Below, in pieces: positions 63,320-64,000 of a DNA stretch of 64,000 nt. Made by a program: the position numbers and the translations under genes. The notes below the pieces were generated by a model. It searched no databases and was not told the DNA's origin. It was given only the letters and a program-made list of their open reading frames with translations. Each line of letters opens with the position of its first letter. Position 1 is the stretch's first letter. Origin of the DNA: Candidatus Saccharimonadota bacterium (GTDB lineage: Bacteria; Patescibacteriota; Saccharimonadia; Saccharimonadales; Saccharimonadaceae); NCBI GenBank assembly GCA_017545525.1, contig JAFWMT010000002.1, positions 62,001 to 126,000 of the forward strand, written 5' to 3'.

Positions 63320-64000
63320 CTAATACCAAAAAGTCTTTGGTAATTTGTCCGCAATTCTTTGGTGAAATTCAAAGTCAAAACCCTCTAATCGTTTCGGATT
63401 TTTCGTTTTAAAATATTTTTTTCGGATGTAATCTGCCGTCATAATTTCGCCAGGAATCAAACGATATTTTTTATAAAAGTTTAAACCTCGTTTATAGTTT
63501 TTTGGTGGCAAAATCGCCATTGGTAAAAAGTCACATTTCATTTCTGGATCAGAATATAGTTTTACTGCCAGCATCGACATTGTCGGGATAATTTCTTCTT
63601 CCCCTCTATATACTTCTTCATTTTTAAAGACAGTTGCCTGTCTCGTTGCTGATGGCGCGACAAAAATCACCCCGCCTTCTTTCACTGTATCATGTGATAA
63701 TTTTGTATAAATATCGCGAAATTCGCGTTTCAAACGATTGCCTTGCTCATACTTAAAAGTCCCCTCTTTCAAATTCATCTTTTTCCAGGTCGAAGGCGTA
63801 ATAGTCGGAGTAAGAATAATGCCAAGTCGTTTAATTCGATCATAGTTAGTCGCAAGCGCTTCATACCATGGTAAGTTGACCGGAAAACACATCGGCTTCT
63901 CGCCCATAATATCAATTTTCATCATCAAAATTCGACCAATTTCTCCTAGTGACGGATGGTTAAAGCCAATCACTAGCCCATTATCGCGATCTTTTGGCAT
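63320..64000 (-). CDS. PlsC-like acyltransferase candidate, partial or edge-touching
   Basis: 226 aa visible; the ATG at the last bases of the window may or may not be the true start. FNHPSLGEIGR resembles the NHxxxxD acyltransferase box with Glu in place of Asp, and FVAPSATRQATVF sits where FPEGTRS would be. Acyl transfer to glycerol-3-phosphate or lysophosphatidate is thus possible and would fit the phospholipid genes at 44.7-48 kb, but the match is partial. Confidence 0.5.
   Translation of the reverse strand: MPKDRDNGLVIGFNHPSLGEIGRILMMKIDIMGEKPMCFPVNLPWYEALATNYDRIKRLGIILTPTITPSTWKKMNLKEGTFKYEQGNRLKREFRDIYTKLSHDTVKEGGVIFVAPSATRQATVFKNEEVYRGEEEIIPTMSMLAVKLYSDPEMKCDFLPMAILPPKNYKRGLNFYKKYRLIPGEIMTADYIRKKYFKTKNPKRLEGFDFEFHQRIADKLPKTFWY

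Overview
The window reads as a chromosomal segment of a host-dependent Patescibacteria/CPR bacterium, most likely Candidatus Saccharibacteria (TM7). This is inferred from the gene set and architecture, not from a marker tree. Supporting signs are moderate-to-low GC, tightly packed genes, a standard code with TGA stops (for example the ATGA overlaps at 7168-7171 and 11943-11946), no amino-acid or fatty-acid biosynthesis, several salvage-type enzymes, small CPR-style unknown membrane proteins, and cut-down housekeeping proteins (AlaRS without its C-terminal region, RecR and DnaX without zinc clusters). No tRNA, rRNA, CRISPR array, transposase or prophage was seen.

Layout. 1-4.6 kb: secreted/membrane unknown, rsmD-recG, a 52-aa membrane protein under a consensus promoter, trmD, and a stand-alone small RNA. 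4.6-14.5 kb: obgE, a LysM-CHAP peptidoglycan hydrolase, a RuvX-MltG fusion, a large acidic membrane protein, a soluble histidine kinase/response regulator pair with Pro/Ala tails, an RsuA/RluB pseudouridine synthase and an FtsA-like ATPase. 14.5-30 kb: alaS, mnmA, two tandem InlB-repeat surface proteins, a cysteine desulfurase, small unknowns, tatD, a 994-aa surface protein ending in a Hint-like domain, and typA. 29.5-40.4 kb: nucleotide enzymes (deoxycytidylate deaminase, ung, tdk, tmk), a heterodimeric ABC exporter, two membrane proteins, and a queuosine cluster queH-queA-tgt. 40.5-50.5 kb: cysS, a hydrolase, a DHH phosphoesterase, a phospholipid cluster (PGP phosphatase-pgsA-cdsA plus an acyl-CoA ligase), recR-ybaB and a multi-pass membrane protein. 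50.5-64 kb: dnaB-dnaX, a second desulfurase-like enzyme, ribosomal genes rplL-rplJ with an L10 leader, rplA, rplK, nusG-secE, glycogen phosphorylase and a partial acyltransferase-like gene.

The most unusual content is a family of GC-rich palindromic elements. Eight lie in frame inside conserved genes: obgE twice, rluB-like, mnmA twice, iscS-like, tatD and dnaX. Two more palindromes are intergenic. The GC-rich cores of seven of the eight are related, but the flanking inverted-repeat arms (about 19-50 nt) differ at every site and are built from the host gene's own sequence. Each insertion therefore folds into a long hairpin capped by a multi-stem core, yet leaves the reading frame open. They resemble Rickettsia palindromic elements in being intragenic and in frame, but site-specific arms are not a feature I know from that family.

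The second system-level feature is transcriptional. About two dozen genes start 6-8 nt after a TATAAT-type -10 box, usually with an extended TGn motif, so their mRNAs should be leaderless. Five divergent gene pairs use two such promoters packed back to back. Ribosomal, nusG/secE and a few other genes keep Shine-Dalgarno leaders. This pattern corrects several start codons (iscS-like, deoxycytidylate deaminase, cdsA, and the 57490-58074 membrane gene); SD and -10 placement corrects rplA, rplL and the 40486 gene.
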